This document shows positions 12,930 through 24,075 of a stretch of 64,000 nt of DNA, in pieces; position 1 is the first letter of the stretch; every line of letters starts with the position of its first letter. Below the pieces are notes generated by a model that did no database searches, had not been told where the DNA came from, and worked only from the letters and a program-made list of their open reading frames with translations. Origin of the DNA: Stichopus chloronotus (Eukaryota; Echinodermata; Holothuroidea; Aspidochirotida; Stichopodidae). The stretch is taken from assembly GCA_021234535.1 (NCBI GenBank), contig CM037850.1:19518446-19582445 (forward strand), read 5' to 3'. The translations under genes were made by a program, and so were the position numbers.

Positions 12930-13372
12930 ACGGCTCTGTGGAGCCGGTATCGATTGGGTAGTGACATTCATTGCTGACCGTATCCGCACCAGTCTGTGGA
13001 ATAACGGGATTCTAACTGGGTATGACGTCTGTTGGGGGCATGTATGTGGCCATATATCCCCCCGTCTGCTGAATAACTCGAGTCAAGATGGTTGTGGCAT
13101 CCATTGGCAAGGAAGTTCGAAAAGTTCATATTCGCTTTAATCTGTGGAATTTCCGGAGTTGAATGGGTTGTGACATCCTTACATCGGGGTGTGACATCCA
13201 TGGGCATGAGTTAATTATCCCATCGAACTTTAAGAAAATCGGATTAAGGAGGGATGTGACATCTATGGGGGCGTACTTGCTCTTCTCTGTGGAATAATCG
13301 GAGTATGACATCCATTGGAGGCCTTATTCCCACTAATTTGTAAAATAAACGGAGTCAAGGGATTGTAACATC
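12930..13372 (+). repeat. Degenerate minisatellite, unit about 55-80 bp, about seven units
   Basis: The phrases ctgtggaataa.cggagt and tgtgacatccattgg recur at irregular intervals. The first appears near 12938, 12994, 13068, 13142, 13288 and 13340. The second appears near 12961, 13022, 13094, 13169, 13190, 13256, 13308 and 13362. Units vary in length and carry insertions, so the array is old. Overlapping open frames on both strands are by-products of the repeat. Confidence 0.75.
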
Positions 13373-13379
13373 ATCATCA

Positions 13380-13405
13380 TCGGAGGGGGGCTGGGGGGGG
13401 GGTTT
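13380..13405 (+). other. G-rich tract with G-quadruplex potential
   Basis: G runs of six and ten lie a few bases apart, directly after the minisatellite and a short cat repeat. Confidence 0.5.
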
Positions 13406-13775
13406 ATTCACAGCAGTTCGATTGTCTACAAATGTGTTTAACATCCTGAGTCATGAATTTACCTAAGCCTAGGCTCGAACCGGTATTGAAATTTATTGTT
13501 GAAAATTTTCAAATACACGGGAGAAATTCCTCAGATGTCAGAATAGGCTTACGGTAGCACGGTAGAATGCTGCTAAAAGTGGTAGACTACTGTAAAAAAA
13601 AAAATGAATGGGTAGACTTCGGTGCCTGAGTTACAGTTACAGAAATGTAGGGGTGTTACCATGTTATTGATCATACCTACAAACAAGAATGTAGAGACCA
13701 AAATCTTGTCTGAAGCTATCTGAGAAGCTGAGACATTAGCGAAACTGTTGAAGTAATGATGAACGTACACGGTAC

Positions 13776-14056
13776 ACCATTTTAAAAATGGCCCCATACA
13801 GGGGGATCATACCAATTTGGTGATAATAAAAAAGGTGCCATACTATCCTGCTGGTGTAAGGAGGGTGCATCGGACCCATGGCTTGACAAAACAGTTAAAA
13901 TATGGTTGCCCATCCGCCGTTTTAAAAGTGGCACCATACAGGGGGACCATCCCAATTTGGTAATGGTTTCATACCTTTTTCACTTCGGGGACGCTTCCCC
14001 TAGCAACATAAGAACAAAAGTGTCATACTTTCCTCGGAGTGCACGGGGATGCATAA
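13776..14056 (+). repeat. Two diverged tandem units of about 135 bp
   Basis: The first unit has ttttaaaaatggccccatac followed by agggggatcataccaatttg. The second, at 13919, has ttttaaaagtggcaccatac followed by agggggaccatcccaatttg. Each continues to a tcatact or ccatact phrase and a gcac or gcat stretch. Confidence 0.75.
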
Positions 14057-14384
14057 GGGCCAGTATTAGATGGCTGGGAGACAAAGAAAATATGTCAAGG
14101 CTTAAAGTCCGACCATACATCAGCCAGACCCTGAATGAGTGAGATTAAGAGCATGATATAATTGCAATTATTTACCCATGATGTAAAAAAGCTATTTCAA
14201 CATAGGAAATTTTGAAGCTGCACAGTAAATCTGTATAAGTGCGTGGTAACACACGTATCTCCAATTGCTGTTTTCCCGTTTTCAGGATAGTTTATTGTAC
14301 CTTGGTTTTATAGAGCGTCATTCGAGACGAACAAGGAGGTAACTATATGTGATACATATCACTGATATCATTTAAGTGAAACAT

Positions 14385-14560
14385 ATCCAAGCGTTAAGAT
14401 ATGACTATGCTGGTAAGAAACATGTTCTTTTTGTAAGATCTACTGGCATTTGTTTCGTTTCGGATGATACATGTCAATCATATGCAACCATGTACAAGGA
14501 ACCAAACGTCATGTCTTAATTTTGAATAGAAAAGTTCGATAAAATGGTTTGATGGCATGG
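14385..14560 (+). repeat. Fragment of the block B tail
   Basis: The text taagatatgactatgctggtaag, tgtcaatcata and gtacaaggaac matches the block B tail at 34380-34500 and 4857-4990. It is separated from any other block B sequence, so this looks like an isolated older copy. Confidence 0.65.
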
Positions 14561-14658
14561 TTGCCATAGTTACAATGTACATTTTTATGACAAAGTCCAC
14601 ATATTGATTAATTCTTTCAGATTTTTAACACTCTAAAGAAAGGCAAACTCCCCCATCA

Positions 14659-15190
14659 TGTGTGTGTGTGTGAGAGTGTGTATGGACGGGGTGGGGCAGT
14701 ATAATCCGTGAAGTTGTCCGAATTGCAGAGCCTATCATAAATAGCGATAAATGACAATAAAAGTATAGGCAGCTATCTCTCTGATGTATGTATCTGACAT
14801 TAAAGAAGAAACGCGCCCTCAGTTTATTCTGTGGGCTTTTCTCTAGCTTAGACAGACAGACAGCTAGACAGACAGAGAGAGAGAGATAGACAGACAGAGA
14901 GTTAGAGGTGGAGACAGATAAAGAGATAGAGAGACAGAAAGATAGAGAGATAGAAAGATAGAGATACAGAGAGATAGAGGTGGAGATAGAGAGATAGAAA
15001 GATAGATGCATAAACAGACAGACAGAAAGACAGACAAGCAGATAGACAGAGAGAGGTAGAGAGATAGAAAGATAGTGGCATAGAGACAGAGAAACAGATC
15101 GACATATAGACAGATAGACAATGAGACAGATCGACAAGCAGAACGACAGGTGGGCAGGTCCACAGGCATATCGACAGGGCAGATCGACAG
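14659..15190. repeat. (GACA/GATA)n compound microsatellite with a short TG run
   Basis: A short tgtg run at 14659 precedes about 345 bp of gaca and gata tetranucleotides from 14846. The minus-strand frames of 206, 114 and 67 codons across it are low-complexity Ser/Leu/Tyr/Cys translations and are not genes. Confidence 0.95.
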
Positions 15191-15337
15191 ATACACAGAT
15201 ATATTCATGCATGTACGATCTGTCTATCAACGCAGTACGATACATGTGACTATACGACTATGCAGATTGCAGTTAGCAGTTAGGCTACGGTATAAGGTAA
15301 TAATCTAGATTAATCGTCTTAACATACTGTCTCATAC

Positions 15338-15565
15338 TACACTTGTTTTGTCAGCTTGTAATCCTTTTTTGTAGTAGACCATAGACTCACGCCTGCCACA
15401 CTTAATGAGACACAACTGCAGCACTTGGTGGGGACATTTTTTATGATACAACTTTCCTGAAGTTTTGTTAAGAATATTGGATCAGATCTCTGACTTTTGT
15501 TTTTTAGGCTTTCCTTTCCATTTGGACATTGCAGGACGTTTGCAGATGTTGCACTTGCTTGTCGC
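15338..15565 (-). pseudogene. Possible piggyBac-type C-terminal Cys-rich relic
   Basis: One minus-strand frame, with a single internal stop, reads KCNICKR, then a Lys-rich stretch. After the stop it continues YHKKCPHQ, LQLCLIKC and VYYKK. The order C-x2-C, then (H)xxC, then LCLxxC followed by an aromatic YY resembles the C-terminal cysteine-rich domain of piggyBac transposases. TTAA-flanked inverted-repeat elements elsewhere in the window fit that class. The match is short, rests on memory of the family pattern and has no transposase core beside it. A different zinc-binding remnant is equally possible. Confidence 0.25.
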
Positions 15566-15699
15566 AGACCTTGCATGTGGCTAGCTACGTTATGCCACTT
15601 ATTCATTTATATTGAATACCCGAAGCACAGATTACACAAATCTCTCTTATATACACAAGTCTTTCTTTCCAAAATTCAAAGTAGATTTCTCTAAACATG

Positions 15700-16880
15700 A
15701 ATTTCTGTCACATGCAATGAGGGGCTCCAAGAGAATGTGAAAAAACAAACAGGTCGAGGAATCGACCCCATGCCTGCACGAAATGTAGTTTTATTCATGA
15801 CAGTGTAAGTAAATGGAATTTAGGGTGTAAAAAATGACAGAAAATAAAGGTTCTAGCTCCAAGCTGTATTTAATGACGTAGTGTATCTTACAAAAGAACA
15901 AAGGAGAATATATATGGGCTACTCGTTGGCAACTCTGACTGGACAGACGATAAATAACTTCTAACGTGAAAAAAAAAAAACTGAATATTCATTTCAAAGT
16001 GATATAAGCTGCATCACATTACAGTCAGTCCATTTCCATGGGCTACCAAGTCAGAGACAGTGGGTGAAACAATCGAGGCTCATGTAGATTAATGGGTATT
16101 TGTTACGCTTATGCGAGGATTGATATGTCTCGGGGTACGAATAACAACCCATGATGATTACCTTTTCGTTTGCCTACAAAGGTAGCTTTCTCTGTAAACT
16201 AAGTATTCATTGGTGGGTGTAGACTAGGCCAAGCTACCGCTATTTGTGTCTCAAGGTTTCGCGATGTTACAAGACTTATGTAGCTGGTGGTGCTGAACAA
16301 ATTCGCATATGATTTTTTTGGGGGGTGTGTGAAAATATACCTCTCAAAAATCAAAAATGCCTCTCACAGCCTATGAAGTCACAATCCATTCATGTTCTGC
16401 CTTCTGAGTTGGAATTTTCCCTACACAATATGGCATTTTCTTCACAAGAATAGAACTTGTGAACTACGTAAATATCTCAGATCCTTTCAAGCATATTGTA
16501 ACATCACTTCTTTAACAGTTTAGTGAGGGATGCAATAGCGAACCTTAGGTTTCTGGGAAGAAAAAAACTCAAAAGAAACGACACTGGAGAGGATCCATAA
16601 AGTTGAACACGATACATTCTGTCTCTTCTCTCAGATCTCTAAACAATTAAACACATATAGCTGACCTCAGCAATATAACCTGATCTTTATACACAGCGTG
16701 ATAATACATAGCACAGGGTTACGCGGTGCACTTACCCAGAGCGCTTCAGAGTCATACATACATGGCTCTGGGGCAGTTAAGGCAACGTCGTAACGCATTG
16801 CAACAACGAAGCGTTCTTACATGGCCTATGCTCATCTACGAAAGTCTGCCTCGCTCATAGAGCCAAAGCAGTAACAGTAA
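15700..16880. other. Intergenic, no gene recognised
   Basis: No coding exon or duplicated block was recognised. The segment next to the LINE relic (16690-16880) may be further decayed LINE sequence, but I cannot align it. Confidence 0.45.
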
Positions 16881-16885
16881 CAAAA

Positions 16886-17165
16886 TCAGTATCGGTCGCC
16901 GTAATGTGTGAGTTTATGTAATGAAATGCTATGATCTATAGCCTCAAAGGCTTTGGGAATGTCGAAAAATTTTCCGATACAATAGCCTATATTTACTGCT
17001 TCCGAAGGCACAGTGTAACGTATAACCAACAATGTCTGCAGGGTCAGTTCAGTTGAGTGACCAGGTCTAAACCAACCCTGATTCTCATGTAAAATTACCA
17101 GACCTACTCAAAATTTGCATTATTCAGTCTAATAAACATTGCGCTTTCAACGATTTATGAATCCT
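16886..17165 (-). pseudogene. Decayed LINE reverse-transcriptase fragment (fingers/palm)
   Basis: On the minus strand the frame reads LHENQGWFRPGHSTE, then FFDIPKAFEAIDH, then LHKLTHYGDR. These correspond to the canonical non-LTR signatures (NQ..FR.GHST, .D..KAFD.IDH, L..KL.HYG). The catalytic aspartate of motif A is present. Slightly upstream, VESAMFIRLNNANFE in another frame corresponds to the usual K.FE..M..RL segment, so there is at least one frameshift plus stops. No ORF1, endonuclease or 3' tail was found. The CR1/L2-like group is my best guess. Confidence 0.7.
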
Positions 17166-17922
17166 ACTGAGCCCAAGCTTTCTTAGGCTAGTCCCACGTT
17201 GGACCAATTCACTGCCCGGGGTCCTACATTAGCTCACCGTTGGTTTAATGTGCACAGCCGAATGGTTGGTTCTATAACGCTGGTGCATATTTTGAAAGTG
17301 GTGAACTACGCAATGGTCGGTTGTTCTCCGTTGATCTTACCAACACTACCCAACCGTTCATTACCCTAAGTTACCCCAACGTTAAACAATGGTTTGCCAA
17401 CGGTAACCACCGTTGACCAACAACATGTGCTACTAAGGTATCATCTAGATGCTTTCCCGTAGGTATAATTAAACATGTTTACTATTTCAAGTCCATTGCA
17501 TGCCCCTCTTCCACCACCCATGCTCACAACAGGTTCGTCACTACAACAGTCTGCTGTTTACGGGTAGGTTATAGCTATAGGCTGAAGATATCGAAGAAAC
17601 CGAAAACTTTCAACAAGTTGAATTCACGTTCACAGAAAATGTCCTCCTGACCCTGCACACTGACGTCTGGTTGCACCGCAATTATGGACGAAAAAGATTA
17701 CATTCGATAGGCAAGAGGGATACACCCATGCATCCATAAAAGACAGATTATCTTCAGAAACCTATCACGACTATGTTCATGTCAAATTTACAAGAGGAAT
17801 TTCTCGAGATACCTTCACAACGGATATAATACGCCTAAAGTTTTGAGGCAGATTCTGCGTTTATACTCACAGATGATGTGATTCGTAATCTTTGTTTGTT
17901 TTCCTGTTCTTATCATTTTTAG

Positions 17923-18662
17923 GAGGATCAGCCGTGAAATCAACATGTCAGAAATGAAAGAGATAAACTTGGTTCCATGCTATGGAGGTAAACCTGCAGA
18001 TAAACCTGCAGATAAACCTGCAGATGAGTCTTCAGATAAACCTGCAATATGTGATGCTAGCTTCGGAGAACAAACCAGAAAATATGTAACCAGTTTCAAA
18101 GCTAATGAATGATGCCTAATTTTCTTCCGGAATTCTCACCAGGTAGAACATTAAGAAACTTTACACGTGTAATTGCTATTAGTCTTTTTTTGCCAATTGA
18201 AAAAAGTTTGGTCATATGATAGTTTGTTAAATTGTCACAGGAACCTCCCCATTTTTTTTTTAATGATACGCCAGGTTCTTGAGTCATTTTAATCTTTTCA
18301 CTTTTCTTTTCGCTTTTCACACTCGGGTTAGTGGATTATTTGTGGCTGGCCTAGCTAACTGTCCACTTTCTGTGTCAAGCAACAGAACTAGAACAGACCA
18401 CTTGATAGATATCATTTTCTGAAAGTTTTCATATTGTGCTAAAAGTCTTACCTTAACAAGTACAGATTGGAGAAATTTGTCCCCGTTGGTCCAATGTTAT
18501 GAATATGAGAAGTGCTTGCTTTGGATACTTGAAATGCCTGAAAGAATTGCCTGGGCCGAGTTTTGGATTAAGCTTTGCAGTGCCAATGATATGGCAGCAC
18601 GTCGCGTCGTTGACAATTTACTGAATGATTTCTTAATCATGGGCAGAACGATCTGCGATTAA
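17923..18662 (+). CDS. Two 3' exons of a possible death-fold domain protein (partial)
   Basis: Exon 17923-17987 follows a strong pyrimidine-rich acceptor (tcatttttag) and ends in phase 1 at tatggag|gtaaac. Exon 18466-18662 follows gtacag in the matching phase and ends at a TAA. The joined frame has helix-like amphipathic segments with EINLVPCYG, DWRNLSPLV, LLWILEMPERIAWAEFW and ARRVVDNLLNDFLIMGR. The DW..L pattern, an I..IE..P-like core, a following W and a terminal L...L...GR resemble death-domain helices 1-6. An AATAAA lies 76 bases past the stop. The upstream exons were not found, so the rest of the protein is unknown. Alternatively, if the donor is not used, the first exon reads through a KPAD repeat to a TGA at 18112. 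Confidence 0.35.
17987..18049 (+). repeat. 12-bp tandem repeat (KPAD-coding if read through)
   Basis: The unit aaacctgcagat occurs three times in a row, then once more after a diverged unit (gagtcttcagat). It begins immediately after the proposed donor of the preceding exon. If intron 1 is retained it would add three KPAD units and a short tail before a stop at 18112. Confidence 0.85.
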
Positions 18663-18737
18663 ACACTAAATGTTTTAATAGTCTCTGCTTGTCAATCTGC
18701 AAGAATAGTTTGTAAAGTTTATTATTCAGTTTACTGA

Positions 18738-18743
18738 AATAAA
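18738..18743 (+). terminator. Poly(A) signal after the possible death-fold gene
   Basis: An AATAAA hexamer lies 76 bases after the TAA at 18662. This is a normal spacing for a short 3' UTR and modestly supports the exon model. Confidence 0.4.
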
Positions 18744-18884
18744 TTACGATGTTGCCTGTCTGGAGAACATCATTTTATTCGTCTTAGGGTATCGTGCAAT
18801 ATTTTTTTTTTTGTACATGTTTAATGCATAATCGGCAACTCCATTTACATTCTTTTATTATTTATAAGACCGGCCTTTCCATAT

Positions 18885-21090
18885 TAGCCTATCATGGCCA
18901 ATGAGTGACGTCAAATTATTATCTCCAAAGAAATATGTTTAATTTGCATAAACGTCTTCGTTTTTATGTAACTCACGTACCTTTGCATTTGTTTATATAC
19001 TAAAAGACGTACGGTGTAAGCTATATCGCATTTGTATTTCCAAACCCGTGTCCGCAATAACTCTAGCCCTGATTTGTATGTGTGTGAAGTGCAGATAAAC
19101 AATTACTTGTATAATTCTACTTGATTTCCAAGATTATCCAAGATTCGTACCTGAGGTTCATCGCATGCAACAAATTTGCAAGAGTTGAAATCAAGATCCT
19201 GACTGAGAACAGCACAACTACCCGAGGTAGCAATACATTTCCAATCGTGAGTAAAATTATTACATTGTTGAATTAATGAATGCTTGAAAAGAATTGCCAA
19301 CATACAGTCTCTCCTTTTGCAACGGGGTCTACCGGCGTAATCTTGCATTCTTGGTAAGAAGAATTACAAAGCCAGGTATGTAGTAACATCTAATAAATTA
19401 AAGGGAGACGTGTGACAAAAATTTAACAATATGGCATACAAAGAATAGACCTAATTTTTTTCATTGTCGTTAAGCCATTCAGAATTCAGTATTTCAAATA
19501 ATCATCTGGAAGAGCTTTATTTCCTCAAAACAGCATATATGCTATGGTGTGGAAGATGCTTCATTTGAATTTTTAAACGTTCGGGTAAACAAATTATTCT
19601 TAAGTAACAAAGATCTAAATGTCTACAGTGAGAACCTGATGTTTTAAAACGTAAGTTACTGTGATTCCTCATTTTGAATAATCAATCATTTTGTGACAGT
19701 AAATTGTAGTTAATAAGTCCACGCACATAACAAGCTAAGTCCATACATGTCCCTCATTTTTGTATATATGCAGATCGTCTTTGATAATAGTGGTGCATGT
19801 ATAATATTGGGGTATTAAAATAAGTGGAAAATTTTCTTTCATAAAAGTACTCAATAGGACAAATATTTAACTTTTATTTGATTATTTATAACAGAACACT
19901 TTACTCAACCATTAACTCCTCCATTAGTGGTATGTAATCTATTCAAGCTGAAGTAAAAGTATCCCCTGGTCTATAAGTGTAATTAAGCGTACGTCTGCAT
20001 GTATTTAGGACAATATTTAAAATATGTTAATTACACGAAAGACATTTACATGTCAGTTAAGCTGACTAACAAATATACAACAGTGCATCCAACTGGAAGT
20101 AATGATATGAATTAAGTAAGCTTCGTAGTACAAAAATCGAGTTACAGGTCCACGTTGACCCTAAAAGAATAGCGTCCAACCAGTCATCATTTTAGAGGTA
20201 ATCGATGTTTACCAAAATCAAATGTTACACAAATATCTACTCAAAAAGTATCGTTAAATGTCAATGGTGAATTTTTATAGATTTTTGGCAACACAAGCTT
20301 TAAAATTCGGCAGAAATTGGCAGCCTAATGGTACATCTCTTGAAGCGGAATGAAAGGTATCCCAACTTTAAGATATGGCTGTACGTCGATAAGACAATGG
20401 CTTCATTCAACACGTACCATCATGCAAGGGAAATAGGGCGTTTAGAATACACCAACGTGACATACTAATGAAATAGCTTCAGTCATTATTAGACCATTCA
20501 GTTTCATCAATTAACGTCTGTCAAAGCTTTATCTCCTCAAAACAGTATGCTTTTGGTGAGAAACGGAAGAGGCATCATTTGAATTTTGGAAAAAAAGTTA
20601 AGTTAGGTGAACAAATAAAGTGTTGAGCAACAAATAACTGAGTTTATGTCCATGAAAAACTTACTTCTTGAAACAAAAGACTACTGTCCATCCTTTCTTT
20701 GAATAATCTATTCATTCATCCACAAACATTGGTTTCAATGTTATCGATGTTTTCTGTAAACCAAACTCCCTATTTCCCCTTAATTCTGGTTGATATGTGT
20801 CAATCCTAATGAGGGCAATCTTGTACCAGGAACATGACTGCATGACTACCTTGTAAATAACATATTTGCGTAATTTTGATGACGGCATGTCAATCAATTT
20901 CCGAACAATCTAGTACCAGGAACAAGTCATTTTAATGCTTGTTCAAAATATTTGATGAGAATTGAAATATGAAAACGAATATGAGCAGATTTTATATAAC
21001 ATCAAGGTAAACTGGAAGAGGGCATTCTGGAAAGCAGAGAAGGAAAAGGAAAGGGAAGAAAAGAAAATTGAAACGATTTTGTTGATAGAA
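18885..21090. repeat. Segmental duplication block B, copy 2
   Basis: This is more diverged than copies 1 and 3 but collinear with them. It carries the atgagtgacgtcaaattatt start (compare 32196), the gaggtagcaa.acatttccaat segment (compare 3632 and 33153), the cctcaaaaca segment and the gtaccaggaac pair (20824 and 20911). It directly abuts block A copy 2 at 21093. It contains the ~360-bp TTAA element at 20426-20783, which copies 1 and 3 lack at that point. It appears to have lost the relic exon seen at the end of copies 1 and 3. Confidence 0.75.
20426..20783. mobile_element. Short inverted-repeat element, TTAA type, about 358 bp
   Basis: The left end is aagggaaatagggcgttt. The right end is actccctatttccccttaa, its near-perfect inverted complement. 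The interior matches the element at 52501-52863 along its length. The sister block B copies read straight across the insertion point (tatttaatttctaaatga at 4911 and 34432), so the insertion site was TTAA; the left TTAA is now degraded. It is too short to encode a transposase and is presumably a non-autonomous MITE. Confidence 0.8.
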
Positions 21091-21092
21091 AG

Positions 21093-24075
21093 AAAAAATC
21101 GTCAAACATACCTTTGACGTACCTGTCCTGGTCTACGACCGGGAATTTTAACTTGCATATCCCACACCAAGACAGGAACCATTACAAATGAATGGTTCTA
21201 CTTGTGTTTTAACAAAATGCTGCAGTGATTCTTGCAGTTTCCTCAATTTCTAAACTAATATTTCTAGAGCTTAACCTATTCCTTTGTTTTGTGAAGTCAC
21301 GGTCGGATACAGCGAAGCGCCCTTCTAAACGATAAGTTTACTGAATTAAAGGCTAAGGAAACTGTGAGTATTGTATTGATAAAAAAGAAGCAGACGTTTT
21401 TGACAATCATCCACCAAACGTCTCATTCAGAACTATTGCTTCCTACCTAAGTTACACATTTTGAAGTTCAGAGAAGGATGGTGCCATTTTTGCCTCAGAA
21501 ATGAAATGTAAGCCCACTTGGGCAAATAGAATTATGTTGTCAAATAACCGCTAATAGCAGGACATTTAATGTACATCTTTCTTTTCTTTTTTTCATTTAT
21601 ACTTTTCATAAATTGGCACAGACTTGTACACGTTTCGTGTGGAATCTCTGAGGTGTATTATGTAATAATCAAACCATGAATACTCTGATCTGACTCTATG
21701 TATTACTGTTAAAAATATATTGACCGAAATACATAATGAAAAACAAAACCTTTCCTATAGCATGTGTTATGTCATTACAATCTCATCATGGCATCTTCCT
21801 TGTTGAATTCTTACAGATATTGAATTTGCAATATATTGAAAAGTAAACAGCATGTTCATAAGAAATTTGAGAATGGAAATGTCGTTAACCATATGTTAGT
21901 CTCTTATCTAATATTGTCCAAAGTCCTTACTTTCATTCTATTTTTATTGTTATCGATGACTCAATTGTTTGTTGGTATGTGACATGAGTGTCAGGGACAA
22001 ATGAAATCTTCAGATTTAGCTGGAAGACTTATTCCACAGTCACAAGCTAGGGGGGTCACATGCTGCAGGAATGAAATTTAATGGTGAATTTGAAAGCTTA
22101 AAGGCTGACGGAACTTGAAGTACCGAAGATGGCATTTTTACCTCAGTTGCACTCAGTAAGGTGTAATTATGAGACAGCACAAAATGTTTGCATTTTGAGC
22201 AGCAAGTTATTTGATTGTTACTTTGCTACAACTGCCGAAATATCTCAGTCACCAGCACAGAACTGCACAATGTTCTTTGCGTGATAGGCGTGTAGTTTAA
22301 TTGAACTATTGCTGTTGCTACGTAGACATAAATATAATCTAGACTGAAAAATGAAGAAAACTAAGCTGCCATATTGTGTGTGGCAACAGCGCCATTATCT
22401 TCATAGTTAATTTGACGTGAGGTTACATGAACTAGGAAAGCTACCTGCCAGTGGAAAGAAATACAGTTCCTCTGTTTTCAGCATCATCACATCAATCATT
22501 ACGTCAATTTGTGCATATAAAGGCAGGGCACGCCTATTCTCTGTATTTTTTTTTTTATCGTTGGTCTTGTAAAGTCATCGGCTGTGTACTTTGCTGTGCC
22601 ATTTCGCCACAGAGCATGAGAACATCGGAACACCTTACGCAGATGGTGCGCAGTTGATAAACGCACACGACACTACCTTAGTTACAATTGTTGTACAATG
22701 GCCGCTTGGCTCTCAAAATAGAAAGACGCGCTGAGCAGTGATGCCGTTTAAGAATTTCCGGGGCCGAAGTGCTCCGGGGCCATCTTGCTGGTGGCAAAAA
22801 TATCACATCAGGTAGCTTCACTTTGCCAATAGGACAACACTACAGCACCCAACGTCCATTTTATTGATTTTCTACCTATTGCTATTACTAAGATGGAACG
22901 TATGGGTCCATTACACCTGACAAAGCAGGTTATTCCTGCAGCAAATGACCCTCCATACAGTGAACAATTTAATTCCATTTTCCTACTGGCACTCTTCTTT
23001 CAACTAAAGGTTAAGATTTCATCGAGGGGGTTTATCAAATTCCATTAACGTAGCTAAAGCTCTGCCATCTCTCTTATGTCGCAGGACCATGAATTTCCTG
23101 AAAGTTACCGTAACTTTTGCTATCATCGTGACAGCAATGATGACACGTGAGTTACAATCCATACGATATATACCTTATTCATGATCCTTTCTAAGTAGCA
23201 AGCTAGACACAATAGATGAGATAGAAAAAGGATCGGTTAGGCTTCAAGTATGCATATTAATCCTTTTTCGAATTTGGAAACGTTCAACCTTTAAGGCTAA
23301 TCTTTTAGATGAACGTGTTTAATGCACATTGAGCCAAACAATAAGCATTAACTTCTTTCCAACGTATTCTTGTCGGCACATCACGTAGTCAGTGGAGGAG
23401 TTTATGTATAATCACTTGACCATCTCAAATGAATTATAGGTGGCCTTTCAACTTTTTCCCTCAAATTATTACTGCGTTTATACCTTTTAGCTATGATACT
23501 TTCCTACTTTAACAATACATCACATGTCTCCTTTTTTTATTTTCTTAAGCAATACTAATTATCTGCAATTTATCTACTTTATTTATCTGCATAACTGAAT
23601 TACCGTCATTATGATCACTGGATGTTTACACCGTAATAAACACTCAGTTCCTTTTCCATTTTCAATGTTCAATGTGCGTCCAAATTGGACAAGTCACTTA
23701 ATTGTCTAGGAGACTTTCAAACTTCCAACAAAAAAGATGCTTTACCCCCAGCCTCACTATTTATCATTATTACATTTACGTTTGAAACTTATTACATTTA
23801 GGGTGAGGTCAGACAAACTTACATTTATGTTTACAGCATTTTTTTATGGTGGGATCCCTCATAGCATCAGCGGTTAAAATGACTGCATTTATAATGGAGT
23901 TACGTTTTATTTAAGTATGATGGGTAAGACATGTACGCTAAATTGGTACATTAATGGGTTGTACAGATTTGTGTTTGTGAACGTTTATGATGTATGCCTC
24001 AGTGCAGGAGATAAAGTTATGTTTAACCCTGTCGTCTCTGGAAGAGTCCTATAAAGGACGAAAGAGCTCCTGGCA
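21093..24075. repeat. Segmental duplication block A, copy 2
   Basis: This is the counterpart of 1-3105, in the same orientation. It starts aaaaatcgtcaaacatacc exactly where block B copy 2 ends, and runs through the promoter-like region, the signal-peptide exon and about 930 bp of intron. Beyond 24075 no similarity to copy 1 remains, including across the second coding exons. Confidence 0.9.

Noticed and set aside
12922..13311. Three open frames of 61-79 codons on both strands
   Set aside because: They are by-products of the minisatellite unit.
14625..15245. Minus-strand open frame of 206 codons, the second longest in the window
   Set aside because: It is a translation of the GACA/GATA microsatellite, with only Ser, Leu, Cys, Tyr and Ile over most of its length. 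Long frames exist in two other registers as well.
17170..17440. Cluster of ccaacggt and accgttg words resembling an inverted-repeat element
   Set aside because: I could not find matching termini or a target duplication, and the words may be simple compositional clustering.
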